From Meconema thalassinum (taxonomy: Eukaryota > Arthropoda > Insecta > Orthoptera > Tettigoniidae), in contig OX336389.2 in NCBI GenBank assembly GCA_946902985.2, positions 977,960,084-978,024,083 on the forward strand: a stretch of 64,000 nucleotides of DNA. Direction: 5' to 3'. Below are positions 1-12,108 of the stretch, one piece after another. Below the pieces are notes generated by a model that saw only the letters and a list, made by a program, of their open reading frames with translations, made no database searches and was not told the origin of the DNA. Made by a program: the position numbers and the translations under genes. Positions within the stretch are counted from its first letter, which is position 1; every line of letters begins with the position of its first letter.

Positions 1-3
1 AAC

Positions 4-243
4 TCATGCGCGAGTCATCGTTGCTGCGACCAGACGTGTCTGGTAGGTCTTCTCTCCTTCAAAACCCCGTGTATGAGTAATTTTCCTAATTTCCTCTCGA
101 TCCTTGAGATTTGGAAAACCTAATTCAGCCAAGTCCTTTTCCGCCTGTTTGTACTGCGCCAGAATTTATTTAAGGCCATTACCTAAGAACCAATCTGGAT
201 ATGAACTAAGTCCCAGAGAAAAATAAAAGAGTGGATCAAAATC
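4..243 (-). pseudogene. Possible LINE C-terminal coding remnant
   Basis: On the minus strand one frame reads through about 80 codons with a single stop, including AEKDLAELGFPNLKDREEI and ending TRLVAATMTRA. The charged style resembles the extreme C-terminus of non-LTR retrotransposon polyproteins, but no catalytic motif is present and the piece is cut by the window edge. Family assignment is inference. Confidence 0.3.
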
Positions 244-3200
244 TTTTATTTATTAAAAATTCGTGAGATATGGGAAAATCTGTGTAGAAATTAATGAAAT
301 ACTATACATCTTATGCAATTATGGAAGGCAAGAAAGAAGGAATAATTTAAATATGGATATATATTTATTATATGAATGTGGGGAGGTCTACATTGCGAGA
401 GACATCACGCCACATGAAGCGAGAGTTACGTCATGAAGGAGGAGAAGGGACGAAGGTCGAACTACGGACTGAGAAAGGAGAGGTGGTAGAAGTTACGTCA
501 CATCACGAGAGGGGAGGCAGAGTGAGTAACTTGCCGAGCGCAGAGAACCGGAAGAGGAGTTCTTTTCCAATTTGAGATTTCATCGAGTAAAGACCTCGAG
601 CAGAAGCTAGTATTTGTTATAATAGTGCCACGCTTTAAGAAAGTTGGAAGACGAGTGCAGTACAGTAGACTGTAACTTGCGGAGCAAGCAAGATTATCAC
701 GCAGAACAGCACAGCATATAGCTGAATATTACAGTGTTTCTAACAAAGCTGTTTTACTTCGAATAAAAACATTTCTACAAGAAGAGATTTACAATTATTA
801 CGTTTGAACGCATACTTGAACAATATATTAAAAATGCAAGTTATAAATCAGCGACGGGGAAGTCAGAACAGTATCATCAGTGAAATGAGAATGACCATGT
901 GTTAAGCTACAGCATAGGGAAGTGGAAACTACAAAGATGAACAGTTGAATTCCAGAATTCACAATTATGGAAGGCGCAGCAGAACATCCACGTGATGAGC
1001 AAAATCACAGAACGAACCTCTACTTTTCTACAAGAGTTCTTATACATCTAGTATACTCGCAAACGCTTGTATAAACGACGATTTTCAACCTTGAGACGAG
1101 ATGTCAATACTGAAGAGATGGGGAATCAAAGGAAGAGCCAGGCGACGTGCAGTGAACGGGAGAAGGAGTGCAGACGGAGCAGGCTGTTTCACGGCGAGGT
1201 CGCTCACCCGAGCATGTCACCGACCTTGTTCCACTGGGGGAAGTGTCCAGCTGGTCCCGACACAACCGGTCTACATAGCTGTGGGCGATGCTCAAACAAG
1301 CTTGGTTTGGCAGGCGAGACAAAGGTATTCCCAAGACCAGGTTCAACTCAAGGTAGAGAAGAGATTGCTTTATATTTCGTAGAATTGTAGTTATGTTCTG
1401 TGTTTATCCTTATTGACCAACCGTATAATTTTGTCAGTATAATTAAAATTATGTAGATTTTGAAGTAGTATATTTTTCGTATTTTTCTTAGGAGTCATTT
1501 TTCTTGTTCTTTGAAAATTTCAGTCACTTGGACGAAATTTTGCATAGCGCAGTTATTAACGTTAAAGTCATCTCAGAGTAAAATCGTGTAGAATCATTCA
1601 TATTTGCGTTAGATTTAAACTAATTAAATCTGTTTTATGCGCAGCGATGGAATGTATACTGAACTATTTAAAAACGAGCATAATATTAAACAAATAGAAG
1701 AGAGTAAAATGAACTATTTGAAAAGAGTATAATATTGAACGAATTAAAGAAGGAGTATGATTGTGAATGAATTGAAGAAAGTGTATTGAACCAAATTTAA
1801 GTACCGCATATTTAAGAAGTTATGTCACGAAATGTCAAATATTTCGACAACTCATGATGTTGATTCGAGTGTCAGAAATTTATTTTCAACTAATTATGAA
1901 CGAAATTGAATTGTTACACGACACAAAGTCTGATAAAAAATTAATAAAATGCTTGATAGATGATTAAACTAATGAATATTAGATTCACAGTAATGAGACA
2001 GATAGATTTGTAGATCTATGCTGAAACGTGATGAACCACATTTTCTAGTAACGAAAGTATTACAAGAACTTTTATATACACATGTTCAATGAAAATTTAG
2101 AGCATTAAAAAGCCTAGATAAATTTGTTAAACAAATATTTTCACGAAGGAAGTCAAACTTATATCATTGGTTAAAAATATGAATCCTTACTGATAATTCT
2201 TTAAAGGTTGTAATAATGTAAAACTGAATTTAAACACGTGAAAGGAAAGAGTTAAGAAAGTTAAATCACAGGGTGATCTAAAAGTAGATGTACAGAAAAT
2301 TATTGCAGAAGTGAAATTATAAGCACGAGGCGAAGTTGTATAAGGATAGAGAAGTTTGTCAGAAAATGCATTGAAGTGGAAGTTTATATTTGAAATACCG
2401 TGCAAGAAAGGAGATGTAGACGTAAATGAGTTACGTATTTTTACGAAAGGAGGCTGAGTAGTCTCAAGTTTTTCTAGTATTGATCGCAGCGATTGTGAAG
2501 TTATTTGAGTGTATTAAAGGAAAGTTCTGTACAGGGTGTTTAAGAAATTATGTGATTGTTGTATAATTTTGGAAGAGGAGTGTGAGAATGAAGGTCAAAT
2601 GCCATGCACTTCTAGTATTCACGTTTATCAGAGAATTATTAACAAAGTAAAAAATTTCAGGAATTTTTCAACGTTTTATAATCAAATGGGAAAAGATGAA
2701 ATCAGAACAGTGCTTAGCTTAAATGTTTGTCACTTATGTTCTATTGATTAAGACAAGTATTTATACTTTCAACTGATAGAGTTGCAGTGTGTGTTTGTTT
2801 GTTTGTTTGATTGTTACGGAAGTTGAGTGGTAAAAACGCATTTGAAAGATAGACAATATAATATTTTCCACACAATAAAGTGTATTTTTGTGCGAACCAT
2901 GAATGAATGTAGATATGAACATAGTTAATGTTGAATAATTTTTCTTAGATGTGGAACTACGGTTCAGAGATGAAACGGATTTGTATAAAATAGGGTAATG
3001 CTTAATATCACGCCGTTTCACAATTTCTGATTATATCAGTGCCACGTTTATTATTTTGGAGATTATTTTTATTGCAGTGTCAAGGAGAAACTATTTACAG
3101 GCATGAAGTCAGTTTTATTGTACATTTCTTAGCACAATAAACGGCTGGCGCTCCTTAGCGATTCAGTCAATTTTTATCTTAGCTGACATCGTTTTCATTG

Positions 3201-3400
3201 TCGTCATCGCCGAAAATAGTACTGCTAGGTATAGATACAGGCGCTCACTATAGATTAACCTTATCACCCCTCGAGATTGGAGTTTCTCGATTTGCTCTAA
3301 ATGTAAATGATAGTAGAAATTTGTACCTAGGCTGGTAGTACTATTTTCTTACGAATAATATCTATCCTATGTGTTCCTGAAGTTCCCAATTTTTACTTAG
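244..3400. other. AT-rich stretch with no supported gene
   Basis: I see no credible coding region, tRNA or terminal-repeat pair here. Two overlapping open frames around 1067-1390 are short, lack any motif and lie in overlapping frames, so they are treated as chance. The region from about 3100 to 3400 may be 3' untranslated sequence of the minus-strand LINE that follows. Confidence 0.5.
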
Positions 3401-3419
3401 CAGACAATGGTAAGTTTGT

Positions 3420-4275
3420 GAGCTGGGTATTTACAGGTCTGCAATCCTTTATAGTGCAGCGGATATAGGTACTGATTGGTGAATTCGGGCGCAGTACCAA
3501 TTGGACTTTGTTGCTCTTTTCTGCAAATACATACCGATTTTATGTGTTAACCTAGTTGGGTCCATTCTGTCCAAATGTCCCGTGAATTTGATCCTTCTCA
3601 TACGGATTGTGTCTGTGATTAGTAATTTTCAAATAGACGTTAGCATTAGCTTTTGGAAGGTGAATTCCATCTTTCATTCATGGTCCCAAAATTTTTCGCG
3701 TGATTTTACATTCCTTAATCTCCAATTGATTTCTCAGTGTTTTATGTTGTAGATTAAGTGTCTCTGCTGCATAAAGTGCTGCAGGTAAAACTACTGTTTT
3801 ATAATGTTAAATTTGGCAATTCCAAGATAGGCATTTTTGTTATAAACTTGTTTTGTGAAATGGAAAGCAGTTTCCATTTTCTATAGTCTTGCTTCCATAG
3901 AGTTTCTTTCGTTGCCAGTTTCATTGATGCATTCACCTAAATACGGTACTTGAAGTCTTTCACTCGGGAGACCTTACAATTACCAATGCGGAGCAGTTTT
4001 AATAACCATCACAAATTTCGTTTTGTCAAAAGAAATCTGTAAGCCGATTTTTGCTGCTTGTTCCTGAAGTAATTCAAGTTGTTTCTGGGCATCAGAAATG
4101 TTTGGAGCAATTAACGCCATGTCATCCGCAAATGCCAAACAGTCTAGTGTTATCCCTTTGAATTTTGGTCCTAGTCTATGGGATGGTGCACCAGCCCGTC
4201 TCCATTCTCGGACGACTTTTTCGAGCGCACAATTAAACAATGGAGATAATCCAGCTCCTTGATGCACTCCTGTAT
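3420..4275 (-). pseudogene. Degenerate non-LTR retrotransposon reverse transcriptase
   Basis: The minus strand encodes the catalytic part of a LINE reverse transcriptase. GAGLSPLFN is the motif before the palm, and LAFADDMALIAPN carries the F-A-D-D active site, both within 3980-4267. Below 3980 the frame is broken, but pieces consistent with the C-terminal region can be read in alternating frames, for example VPYLGECIN and RRIKFTGHLDRMD. Several stops and frameshifts make it dead. It lacks the endonuclease and the N-terminal part of the RT, as expected for a 5'-truncated LINE. It differs in sequence from the RTE family found elsewhere in the window. Confidence 0.8.
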
Positions 4276-4492
4276 CAATTGAAAATTCTGCACTCTGATC
4301 CTTTTATAACACTCCAAACCTACTTATCTGTCACATGACCTAACGTTTCCAATTTACATTCCTGCCATGATTTTCTCTGTTCCTTTCCACTACATAATGC
4401 TTCCTGTCTGCCAGATTCCTAGTATCGAACCAGTCTTGATTAGACTTCTTTTAACTTTTACAAGAAGACTTAACGTCATTTCACCAGGATTA

Positions 4493-4690
4493 CAGGGTGT
4501 CGAGCGATACTGGAAATACGGGATATGCGGGAAATACACGGGATTTTAGTGACCCACGAAAAATGCGGGATATTCGCAATTGATACGGGAAATCTTGGAA
4601 GTCTCATAATGCCCGACTTCGTAGCCTCCGAATGCTCAGTAGACTCTTCCCACTCGGCCTTCTATTTCGCCTAATTCGCGGTTTTCAATA
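4493..4690. mobile_element. Solo terminal segment of the CAGGGTGTCGAGCG hAT family
   Basis: Beginning CAGGGTGTCGAGCG, about 190 bp closely match the reverse complement of the right end of the element at 56464-61409. The match runs through repeated ACGGGAAATACGGGA-like motifs and a stretch containing TCTCATAATGCC. No opposite terminus is visible nearby, so this is a broken end or a much deleted copy. Confidence 0.75.
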
Positions 4691-4876
4691 ATTCGCGGAC
4701 GTTCGTGCATGAATTACCACAAATTATTGGGAGTGCACTGTATATAAAAGTCATATACTGTAGTAGAAATGAGTTGATTCATTATTGGTCCATATTGACT
4801 TAATAGTTTGTAAGGAATTTACCTTATTAAACTTTCAACCTTGTTTGAACAATACATTACTTCATTGGTAAAAGTA

Positions 4877-5194
4877 AGAATAAGAAATGAGAGGATCCGA
4901 GAATTAATGAAGGAGGAACCATTACAGGATGGTTTAGAGAAATCTAGACTTAGATAGTATGGACATGTAAAACGAATGGAGGAGAAGAGGATACCCAGGA
5001 GGATACACGAGACGAAGTGGGAAGGAAAGAGACCGAGAGACAGGTGGCTGAAGGGGGTGGAAGGAAGCGTGAAGAAGAGACGAGAAGACTGGACAAGGGT
5101 GGAGGCTGAGAGATGGTGGGAAGACAGAATACGTTGGAGAGGCTTGTGTTCCAAACAGACCCGGCCAGTGGCTGGAAACTGTGCAAGATGATGA
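4877..5194 (+). mobile_element. 5'-truncated RTE LINE fragment
   Basis: This matches the last ~320 bp of the RTE copy at 36164-38216, encoding the C-terminal segment with WYGHVKRMEEKRIPRR-like sequence (the W is a stop here) and KQTRPVAGNC. It ends in a short (GAT)n tail. It is bounded by an imperfect target duplication, TGGTAAAAGTA at 4866-4876 and TGGTAAGAGTA at 5195-5205. It is a dead-on-arrival insertion with no RT domain. Confidence 0.9.
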
Positions 5195-5205
5195 TGGTAA
5201 GAGTA

Positions 5206-5680
5206 CATGTTTCGGGATTATTACCATTCCCCCTTGAGCATCTTAAAAACATAATGCAATTCCAAAAAGACATATTATAGAATGGCAGACTTCGTTATTG
5301 GTCCCATTTCGGCACAATCTCACAAGTGGCACAGCATAACTGCTGCAACGAGCTAGCCGACCAAAACTGAACACTTATTGACTATGACAACCAGCTTCAC
5401 TTATTACGAGACTTCAATCCACTCGCAACACTTCATTTTGAAGATTACAAGAATAGTTTATCTCTCCGGATCCCGATGGCCTCATTGTTTTAACAGGACG
5501 TATTTTCACAAATAGTAGTTTTTATAACGTCCAATCTATAGTATAAATGTAGAAACCTGTTCCTATGTATTGACGTGTTGAACACGCGCTTATTATTGCA
5601 TGTCATGCCGATATTATTTCATTAGTTTTAAACTTCAAGGTTTTAAGTAACAATATTTTTATAAACATTTTAAAATTTCA
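5206..5680. other. Intergenic, nothing recognised
   Basis: AT-rich sequence between the RTE fragment and the first piggyBac element. No coding or terminal-repeat signal was found. Confidence 0.4.
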
Positions 5681-6916
5681 TTAACCCCTCATCACCGACC
5701 TCCATACGTTGTATAGACCCTCTTCCGTAGCAGCCGACCTCTATACTTGGTATAGACCCATACATGGCTTTGCATTTACGGTTGTAGCATGAAGAGTTTT
5801 GGAGTTATCAAAATGCAAATGGTTTTGATTTCAAGAAGAATATGTTGGGGTTTATCAGTGTTGTAAAATAAGAATTGTATATCGTTAAAATATAGTTGTT
5901 TGTGCAAGGATAATAAAGAATTCAAGAAAGTCAGAGGAATAATCTCTCATTTTGTTTGCTTCATTCTTTTCCACGGAATAAAATAAAGATACTGTATCAC
6001 AAGCCGAGAAGTTTGTCTTTTCGCGTGATGTTCTTCGCTTTATTTGTACACGAGAGTGCGGGTTATTTTATTGTATTATCTTTTTTCTTGGCTTGGAATA
6101 TTTCTGTAAAATTCCACCAGTGCTGTGTGTAGGTATCAGTTAGTGCTGCTTTCTGTCATATGATACGAGAACCAGTTGTGCATGGTATGTATCTCGTTTG
6201 AGAGAGGATGTCTTGATATTTTATCTGAAATGTGTGTCGAGTATGTTTGTTTCGTAATAAATGTTATTCCCCTCATTTACGTAATACTGCTTTTGGTCAC
6301 GCCGCACGCAATGACATTCTCCAGCTGTGATTTGACTGACAGTAACATGCTTGAAATATTGTAGGCCTATAATTCAGATGAAAGTTTAGTCTCTAATATT
6401 AGGCTAGTGACAGGGACATACATTGAGCAATTATCTTATCTTATCGTTTCAGCTGGTGGAAGGTTTGATTCTAAATATGCTCACTCGGATGCAGAACAAA
6501 ATATTCAAGGCCAGCGAGCATCAGATAATACAGTTCCAAGGTTACAGGAAATACATTTTATAAGGAAATTAGCACCCAAAACTGAGAAATCTAAAACTCA
6601 GCGATGGTGTGTCGTGTGTTCGAAGCATCGGTATAGGGTACTGCTGCCAAGAATATGACGTGGGTCTCTGTCTCGAGGATTGCTTCGAACTCTATCACAC
6701 CAAGCTGAATTACTAAGCTAATGTGAAACAATTATGTAATCATGCACATGTAAATAATTTTTGCTTAAGGAATTACAAATTTCATAAATATCGGGCTACT
6801 CTTGTACTTGTAGTAACGTTTTAAGTGAATCAATGTATTTCAGTCGCAAGTAGTTGAAATCTTCTCCGGCCGCATAGTAGGGAGCTCTTTAAATGGCTAC
6901 GACTCTGAGGGGTTAA
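5681..6916 (+). mobile_element. Decayed piggyBac element, internally deleted
   Basis: The element is bounded by TTAACCCCTCA at 5681-5691 and its exact reverse complement TGAGGGGTTAA at 6906-6916. The TTAA is the diagnostic piggyBac target duplication and the CCC start is typical of the superfamily. Subterminal GTATAGACCC motifs follow the left end. At about 1.2 kb it retains only the C-terminal end of the transposase. Confidence 0.85.
6407..6716 (+). pseudogene. piggyBac transposase C-terminus with cysteine-rich finger
   Basis: The frame from 6407 encodes the region preceding the C-terminal zinc-binding module, with CVVCSKH as the first Cys pair. A frameshift near 6630 puts the rest in another frame, where YCCQEYDVGLCLEDCFELYH and then TKLNY plus a stop can be read. 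This C-x2-C ... C ... HTKLNY ending is characteristic of piggyBac transposases, in which it binds the terminal repeats. The DDD catalytic core is absent, so the gene is dead. Confidence 0.85.
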
Positions 6917-7235
6917 ATATCCAATGTAACAGATCTGATTTAAAGAAAAAATACAATATTTTTACCTTGATTATAACCATTCTTCAAATAGTATCAAAAC
7001 AGACTGTTTTTTTTTTCTTCTGATTATAACATCATATTAAGCAGATTTCAGTTTATATTTTTAAGGTTTTTCAATGGATACTAAAATTTATTATAGTGAA
7101 TATTTTTATTTTAGTGCTTAATTTTTATTTATTGTTAATGTTTAGATTATATTATGCACTTAGTTTAATGTTATTACAATTTGATTTTAGCTGAGGATGG
7201 TTACAAGTAAACCGAAACTAATAATACAACCTAGG
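6917..7235. other. AT-rich spacer
   Basis: A low-complexity AT-rich stretch including a run of T near 7007-7016. Nothing supports a gene or element boundary here. Confidence 0.4.
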
Positions 7236-7360
7236 TATATACACTTAGTGGCCAAAAGTCATGGGAAGGATGGTCCCATGAGAAAATGTGCCGGGTATGA
7301 CTGCTGATCATTGCGGCTAGCTGCGGCGGAGCGGAGCAATCTGTCATAGACACGAGTGTA

Positions 7361-7680
7361 GTGAACATGGCAACACATCGTGAGTTGACCGACTTTGAAC
7401 ATGGGATGATCATCGGCACACACAAATTCGGGTTTCTGAGGTCAAGAGTGTCCAGGGTGGATCTTCAATATCGCAGAGATAATGTTACTATCAGCATAAA
7501 CCACCACATGGGTAGACAGCAGGTGCTTAACGAACGGACATCACGCCGCCTCAGCAGAACCATGCGGGTTGATCGAGGGGCTACTGTGCGTCACATCATC
7601 GCCAGTTTGAATTTTGGGAGTCAGGAGCCCATTTCTGCCAGGTAAGGAGGCACCTGCACAGCATAGGCATCACTAGCCGA
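7361..7680 (+). pseudogene. Tc1-like transposase N-terminal fragment
   Basis: The frame begins MATHRELTDFEHGMIIG, a start typical of the paired-like helix-turn-helix DNA-binding domain of Tc1 transposases. It continues through SRRLSRTMRVDRGATVRHI, which fits the second helix-turn-helix. It then runs into a stop before any DDE residue. The catalytic domain was removed by internal deletion, because the right terminal repeat follows almost directly. Confidence 0.75.
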
Positions 7681-7719
7681 CATCTCCTCATGGGACTATC
7701 CTTCCCGTAATTTTTGCCC

Positions 7720-8389
7720 ATCATCATCATCTTCATTTCCCGTTTCCAGCTTCCTGGGTCGGGTTGTGAATTAAGGACCTCCATCGTAGCCTGTCTCTCC
7801 ACCACTCCTCTCCTGATTTTAGTACATCTTCGGGTTTTCCTCCCTTCTTTTCTACACACTCCCACACTGTATCTGCCCATCTCTTCCGGGGCCTACCTCG
7901 TGGTCTCTTCCCTGTCATCTTTTCACAGAAAGTCTTCTTTGGTACTCTCTCCTCTCCCATTCTCATCATATGTCCATACCACTTTAACTTTGTTGTTTCT
8001 ATCCTGTCCTGCAGCTTCAATATTCCTGTCCTTTCTCTAATCTCTTCATTTCTAACTCTATCTCTTCTGGTCTTGCCCTCTATACCTCTACTCTCCTCTC
8101 TTTTTGTAGTAGTCCACGCTCCAGCTGCGTATATTAGTATGGGTCTGTAGTAGGTTGAATATAATACTTTTTTGCATTTCTTTGGGACATCTCTGTTCCA
8201 CACAATACCCGTTACACTCTGGTAAAAACTGTTCGCTTGTTGTATTCTCTTTCCAATTTCCTCAGTTATCTTTCCATCTTCTGTGATCACACTTCCCAAA
8301 TACTTGAAACTTTTAACGACTTCTAGAATTTTGCCATTCAATTCTATCTTTCCTCTTCCTTTCTTCCTTCCTCTTGACAGTACCATTCC
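7720..8389 (-). mobile_element. 5'-truncated RTE LINE with 9-bp target duplication
   Basis: The insertion is bounded by TTTTTGCCC at 7711-7719 and again at 8390-8398. The minus strand carries an open frame of about 217 codons (8386-7733) with the post-catalytic RTE region: SFKYLGSVITEDGKI, then KLKWYGHMMRMGEERVPKK and RPRGRPRKRWAD. A short (GAT)n tail closes it. It belongs to a different RTE subfamily from the copy at 36164, ending NPTQEAGNGK instead of KQTRPVAGNC. Confidence 0.9.
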
Positions 8390-9592
8390 TTTTTGCCCGC
8401 TAAGTGTATATTATTTAGTTTCAATATAGTATTCATTTTGGTGGGGGGAAAAAACAATATTTTACCTATTCATAGGTATTTTAATTAATATATATTCTTC
8501 AAACAACAAGTACTGACTATGTAGAAAATCTATTAACCCGCGAGGGGTCGTGTCATGGTCTTTTAGACCGGGCGAATACATTTTTTATTCTTCAGAAATA
8601 ATCACACGGGGTAAAGCTTCCTCCCTCCTATACCTTTCAATGGACTCATCCACTGCACGTGTCTACATTTGCTGTTCCCCCTTCCATTCCCAGACAGTTA
8701 GTGGAGAGCTTTGTTTGCAAGCCTGGTAGTTTCCACCGTGCGTGACACCTGGCGTTGTTCCATTACCCCGTCCTTCACACCGTGCGAGACTCTTGACGTT
8801 TGCCGTCCGCGGTTTTCGTTGTCACTATAGAAGTGATATTATATAATATTTAATTTTTTCAGTAGATTATTATTCTGTTAATTCGAACATAGAATTGTGT
8901 ATACAGTTGAACCTGTTTGATACGTAACTCTGTTCTGCGTATTTCGTATTTGTACGTAATTTCTTTTAGGTCTCGGCAAAATAGAATTTAAAAGCGTGTT
9001 TATTTAACCTTATTTATACGTAATCCATTTATACATAATTCGCTGTTATACGTATGAAGTGTCAGTGAAATACATCAGAGTTTTGCGTAGCCTGATTGTA
9101 ATTTAATGAGCACGTGTTGTTATAAAAGAAACTACAGTACTGTATTTATGTAGTTTCCTCTCGTCGGCGTAGACGGAGGAAGAGCGGTCGGGTTTCGGTG
9201 CTGAAACAGAACACAGAGTTTCTGTCTCATGAGGGACATGCTCTAGATTGTTCACACGAAAACAATTCTCATATTCAAACAAATTTATTTTCTATTGCTT
9301 CCGCGCTGAAACCGCCGACTCGGCTGGTAACTTAATATTTAGAGGCATTGTGAAGGTAAAAAATGACGCAGTTAGAAGAGGAGCGAGAGAGAGAGCAAAG
9401 GGAACTCGCTCGGTTGACCTTTGTTACGCCACCAGTAAGTAAGGGTCAACAATGTCACTCTGCAAAACTCGGTGTATTGATTGATATGAGAATTTCTTTC
9501 GTGGGAACAATGGGCGAGTAAAATGTCCTCGGTGCCGGTATCTGGTGTGTACTGTTGAACAGTAGTTTTATCATTCAGTTGCTTTCGATTAG

Positions 9593-10947
9593 CCATGGAG
9601 AACACAAAAAGAAAAGTTATACACTACATGAGAAAGTAAAATTCATACAAAAAGTGGACGCTAATCCGCCAAAAACAAAAACTGAAATTGCTTCAGACTT
9701 AGGGATTGCTTATACCACGCTTACAGTCATCAGTTTAAAAAAACGCTCTTTTGGATGAGATTTAAAAACTGGGTTCGAAATCAGCAAAGCGCAGCCGTCA
9801 GCAAGAAGGGAGGTACTGTATGTAGATTTGGAGAAAGCACTTTTCACATGGTTCCAGCAAAACCGGGCTGCAGCTCTACCAATTAGTGGCGACATGCTGA
9901 AGGCAAAGGCGATAGATTTAGCTAAAATGATGAGTATCACTGCTGATTTCAAGGCTTCGTCAGGATGGTTGCAAGGATTTAAAAATCGTCATGGAATCAC
10001 AGGGAGAACAATTTGCGGCTACTCAAAAGCTGTGGACGACGTCACAGTGCAACACTGGAAATAAGAGGTTCTGCCGGGTATCAAAAGCGATTACCAGCCT
10101 ACAAACATCTACAATTGTGATGAGACCGGCTTATTCTCCAGTCTCCTTCCGAATAAAACATTAGCTGAAAAAGGTGACTCCTGCCATGGAGGGAAGAAAA
10201 GTAAAATTCGCGTTCTCCTTGCCAACAATGCAGATGGATCGGACAAACTTCCTCCACTTGTGATAGGAAAATCGAAGAATCCGAGGTGTTTTAAGGGTGC
10301 GAAAACAAAACCTATGGAATATGACTCCAACAGAAATTCTTGGATGACTATGCTTCTAATGGAACAGTGGTTGAAAGAACTGGGCATTAAAATGAAAAAG
10401 AAACAGAAGAAGATTCTTCTTCTTATGGATAGATGTGCAGTACATCCACCTCAAATCGTTTTGGAGATTATCCGAGTGGAACTTTTCCCTCCTAACTGTA
10501 CCAGTGTTCTACAACCACTTGATTTAGGCATCATTGCAAATTGCAAAGTGCATTCAACATTTAATAACACTGAGTGATGCAGAAAATTGAACTCTCTCCA
10601 TTAATTTACTATAAGCCTTGGACTTTATTTCGGCTGCCTCTAATGATGATTATGGGGACAAAATTATGTCTGACAATGAGCTAACGCTATCTGAGGGTGC
10701 AGATTTTGATACTTTTGTGCTTTTCGATGATAACCTGGCTGTATGTGGGGTACAACGGGATGAAGATATTATCGCTGATGTATACCAACAACGCGGTGGT
10801 GACGGACCAGCTACACTACATTTGCAAAACGAGGTTTATACACTTAATGCAAGAAAAAGTGAACCAAGCCAAACTATTGTTAGGACCCTAAGGGCCCTAA
10901 GCGCCCTTAAGAGATATAGTCACATACGCCAACGAACCTACAAGTAA
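9593..10947 (+). pseudogene. pogo/Tigger-like transposase, broken
   Basis: An N-terminal CENP-B type helix-turn-helix is readable (YTLHEKVKFIQKVDANPP ... TEIASDLGIAYTTL). After a frameshift near 9750-9830, the second HTH follows (ALFTWFQQNRAAALPISGDM). The DDE_1 core runs from 10068 to 10577 with one upstream stop at 10062-10064. All three acidic catalytic positions are visible: NCDETGL, LLLMDRCAVHP and SVLQPLDLGI. The acidic C-terminal tail continues in another frame from 10618. Two or more frameshifts and one stop make it non-functional. It matches the terminal repeats at 8904 and 15215 as the source transposase. Confidence 0.88.
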
Positions 10948-11326
10948 ATCTACAGCTAACTCTACATCTATAATTATCCATAAACACACCCCTGCTATCT
11001 ACGCCTATCTGCCCAACACCCTACACCATTTCACCCTTCAAGTACCCCTAGGCTGTAAGCAACAGCAGCAACAACACACTTCTTACTACACAAGCTAGCA
11101 GAGTAAACCACAGCTCTTGCATAAACACTTACAACACTTCATGAACAAGAACACAGGAAACTGGCTACCAAAACAGCTGTATGTAAACTCACAAGTCAGC
11201 AGTATGAAAATACATAAATAACCTTCCGAAACAGGAGAGGGGATCTGTCGGGGGAGGGGGGTTACTGCCCGAACGAAAATCGCCATCTCCGTACCTCAGG
11301 TATGTGTGTACTTCTCAGGGTCCTAA
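10880..11326. mobile_element. Possible MITE with 13-bp inverted termini
   Basis: TTAGGACCCTAAG at 10880-10892 is mirrored by CTCAGGGTCCTAA at 11314-11326, with one mismatch. The 447-bp interval is unusually C-rich on the plus strand and contains no coding sequence. It interrupts the end of the pogo transposase region. I could not find a convincing target duplication, so this is tentative. Confidence 0.4.
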
Positions 11327-12000
11327 TACTAAATTGTCATCCTTCCCAATTGCCACACCTAATTACACTGTAAGCACATTTATTTGAAGCTATCCCTACT
11401 TTCAGGGAAGCGCATCTGCACTTACACGAAAGCATTAGTAAAATATTATGAATGCCTGATTGTTTTTATAGTCGTCCTCACTCTACTACACGGCCTGCTT
11501 CCCTACCACACCTCTCTCATACACAAGAGCACTGGATCAGCGTTATCAGTTTGTTTATGACAGCCGACCTTGCCCGCTAGCGAGCACGCGCGCCCACTGG
11601 TCGCAACACAGCGTCGTCAGCAAGTCTTAGCTTCGCTCATTCCACTTTAGATTGCCAAGTATTGTCTTCTGCCCGAGGGTGAATCCCGTAATTGTGATCC
11701 TTCGTCCGTAGAGCTCCCCGTACACCCTCAACACTTTCCAGCACCCATCCGACGATTCTGCCCATCCGCTCAACTTCCCCTAGCTGCACACCACCCTCCT
11801 CCCATACTCACCCCCTAGTTCAACCCCCACGAAAAGGGCAGAACACTATCTGATTTCTTTAAGGCTGGACGAAGTTCAAAATAATACAGTACTATATCTT
11901 CTGTCTTAATGTATGTATTGTTTGCTAGGATTTACACATGTAGGTCTATTCCATTGGTTTTTCAGTAAATATGTCATGTGTTGTGCAAGTCTGATTTGAT
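11327..12000. other. Non-coding filler within the pogo element
   Basis: No coding signal or terminal repeats were recognised. A local GC-rich patch lies at 11570-11840. Confidence 0.35.
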
Positions 12001-12055
12001 GATTGTTGTTTTAAGGGGACTAACATCCAGGTTATCGGCCCCTAATGGTCTGTGT
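12001..12055 (-). repeat. SINE-like 3' tail fragment
   Basis: GATTGTTGTTTTAAGGGG and GGTTATCGGCCCC also occur in the short insertion at 41787-41842. On the minus strand it reads as a conserved 3' end followed by a short ATC-rich tail. No target duplication was found here. Confidence 0.4.
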
Positions 12056-12108
12056 GATAGCGAAAATGTCAATGAAGTGGAAACCAGAACGAAAAGTAAA
12101 TGAGCAGG

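Larger units (their letters stand above)
7242..8406 (+). mobile_element. Deleted Tc1-like element split by an RTE insertion
   Basis: The left end CACTTAGTGGCCAAAAGTCA and its right-end counterpart are inverted repeats extending about 45 bp, through CTCATGGGACYATCCTTCCC. They are flanked by TA-rich TATA on both sides, as expected for TA target duplication. The right terminal repeat is cut by an RTE insertion (7720-8389) and continues at 8390 as TTTTTGCCCGCTAAGTG. The native element was only about 490 bp. Confidence 0.85.

Noticed and set aside
1067..1390. Overlapping open frames of 93-107 codons
   Set aside because: Both strands and two frames are open together here, the composition is not protein-like and no motif is recognisable.
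2187..3021. Several 70-90 codon frames in AT-rich sequence
   Set aside because: Short, motif-free and in mutually exclusive frames; expected by chance.
7714..8040. Plus-strand frames rich in Ser/Leu/Pro opposite the RTE copies (also 16149-16953, 36214-38230)
   Set aside because: They are antisense shadows of the Lys/Glu-rich RTE reading frame.
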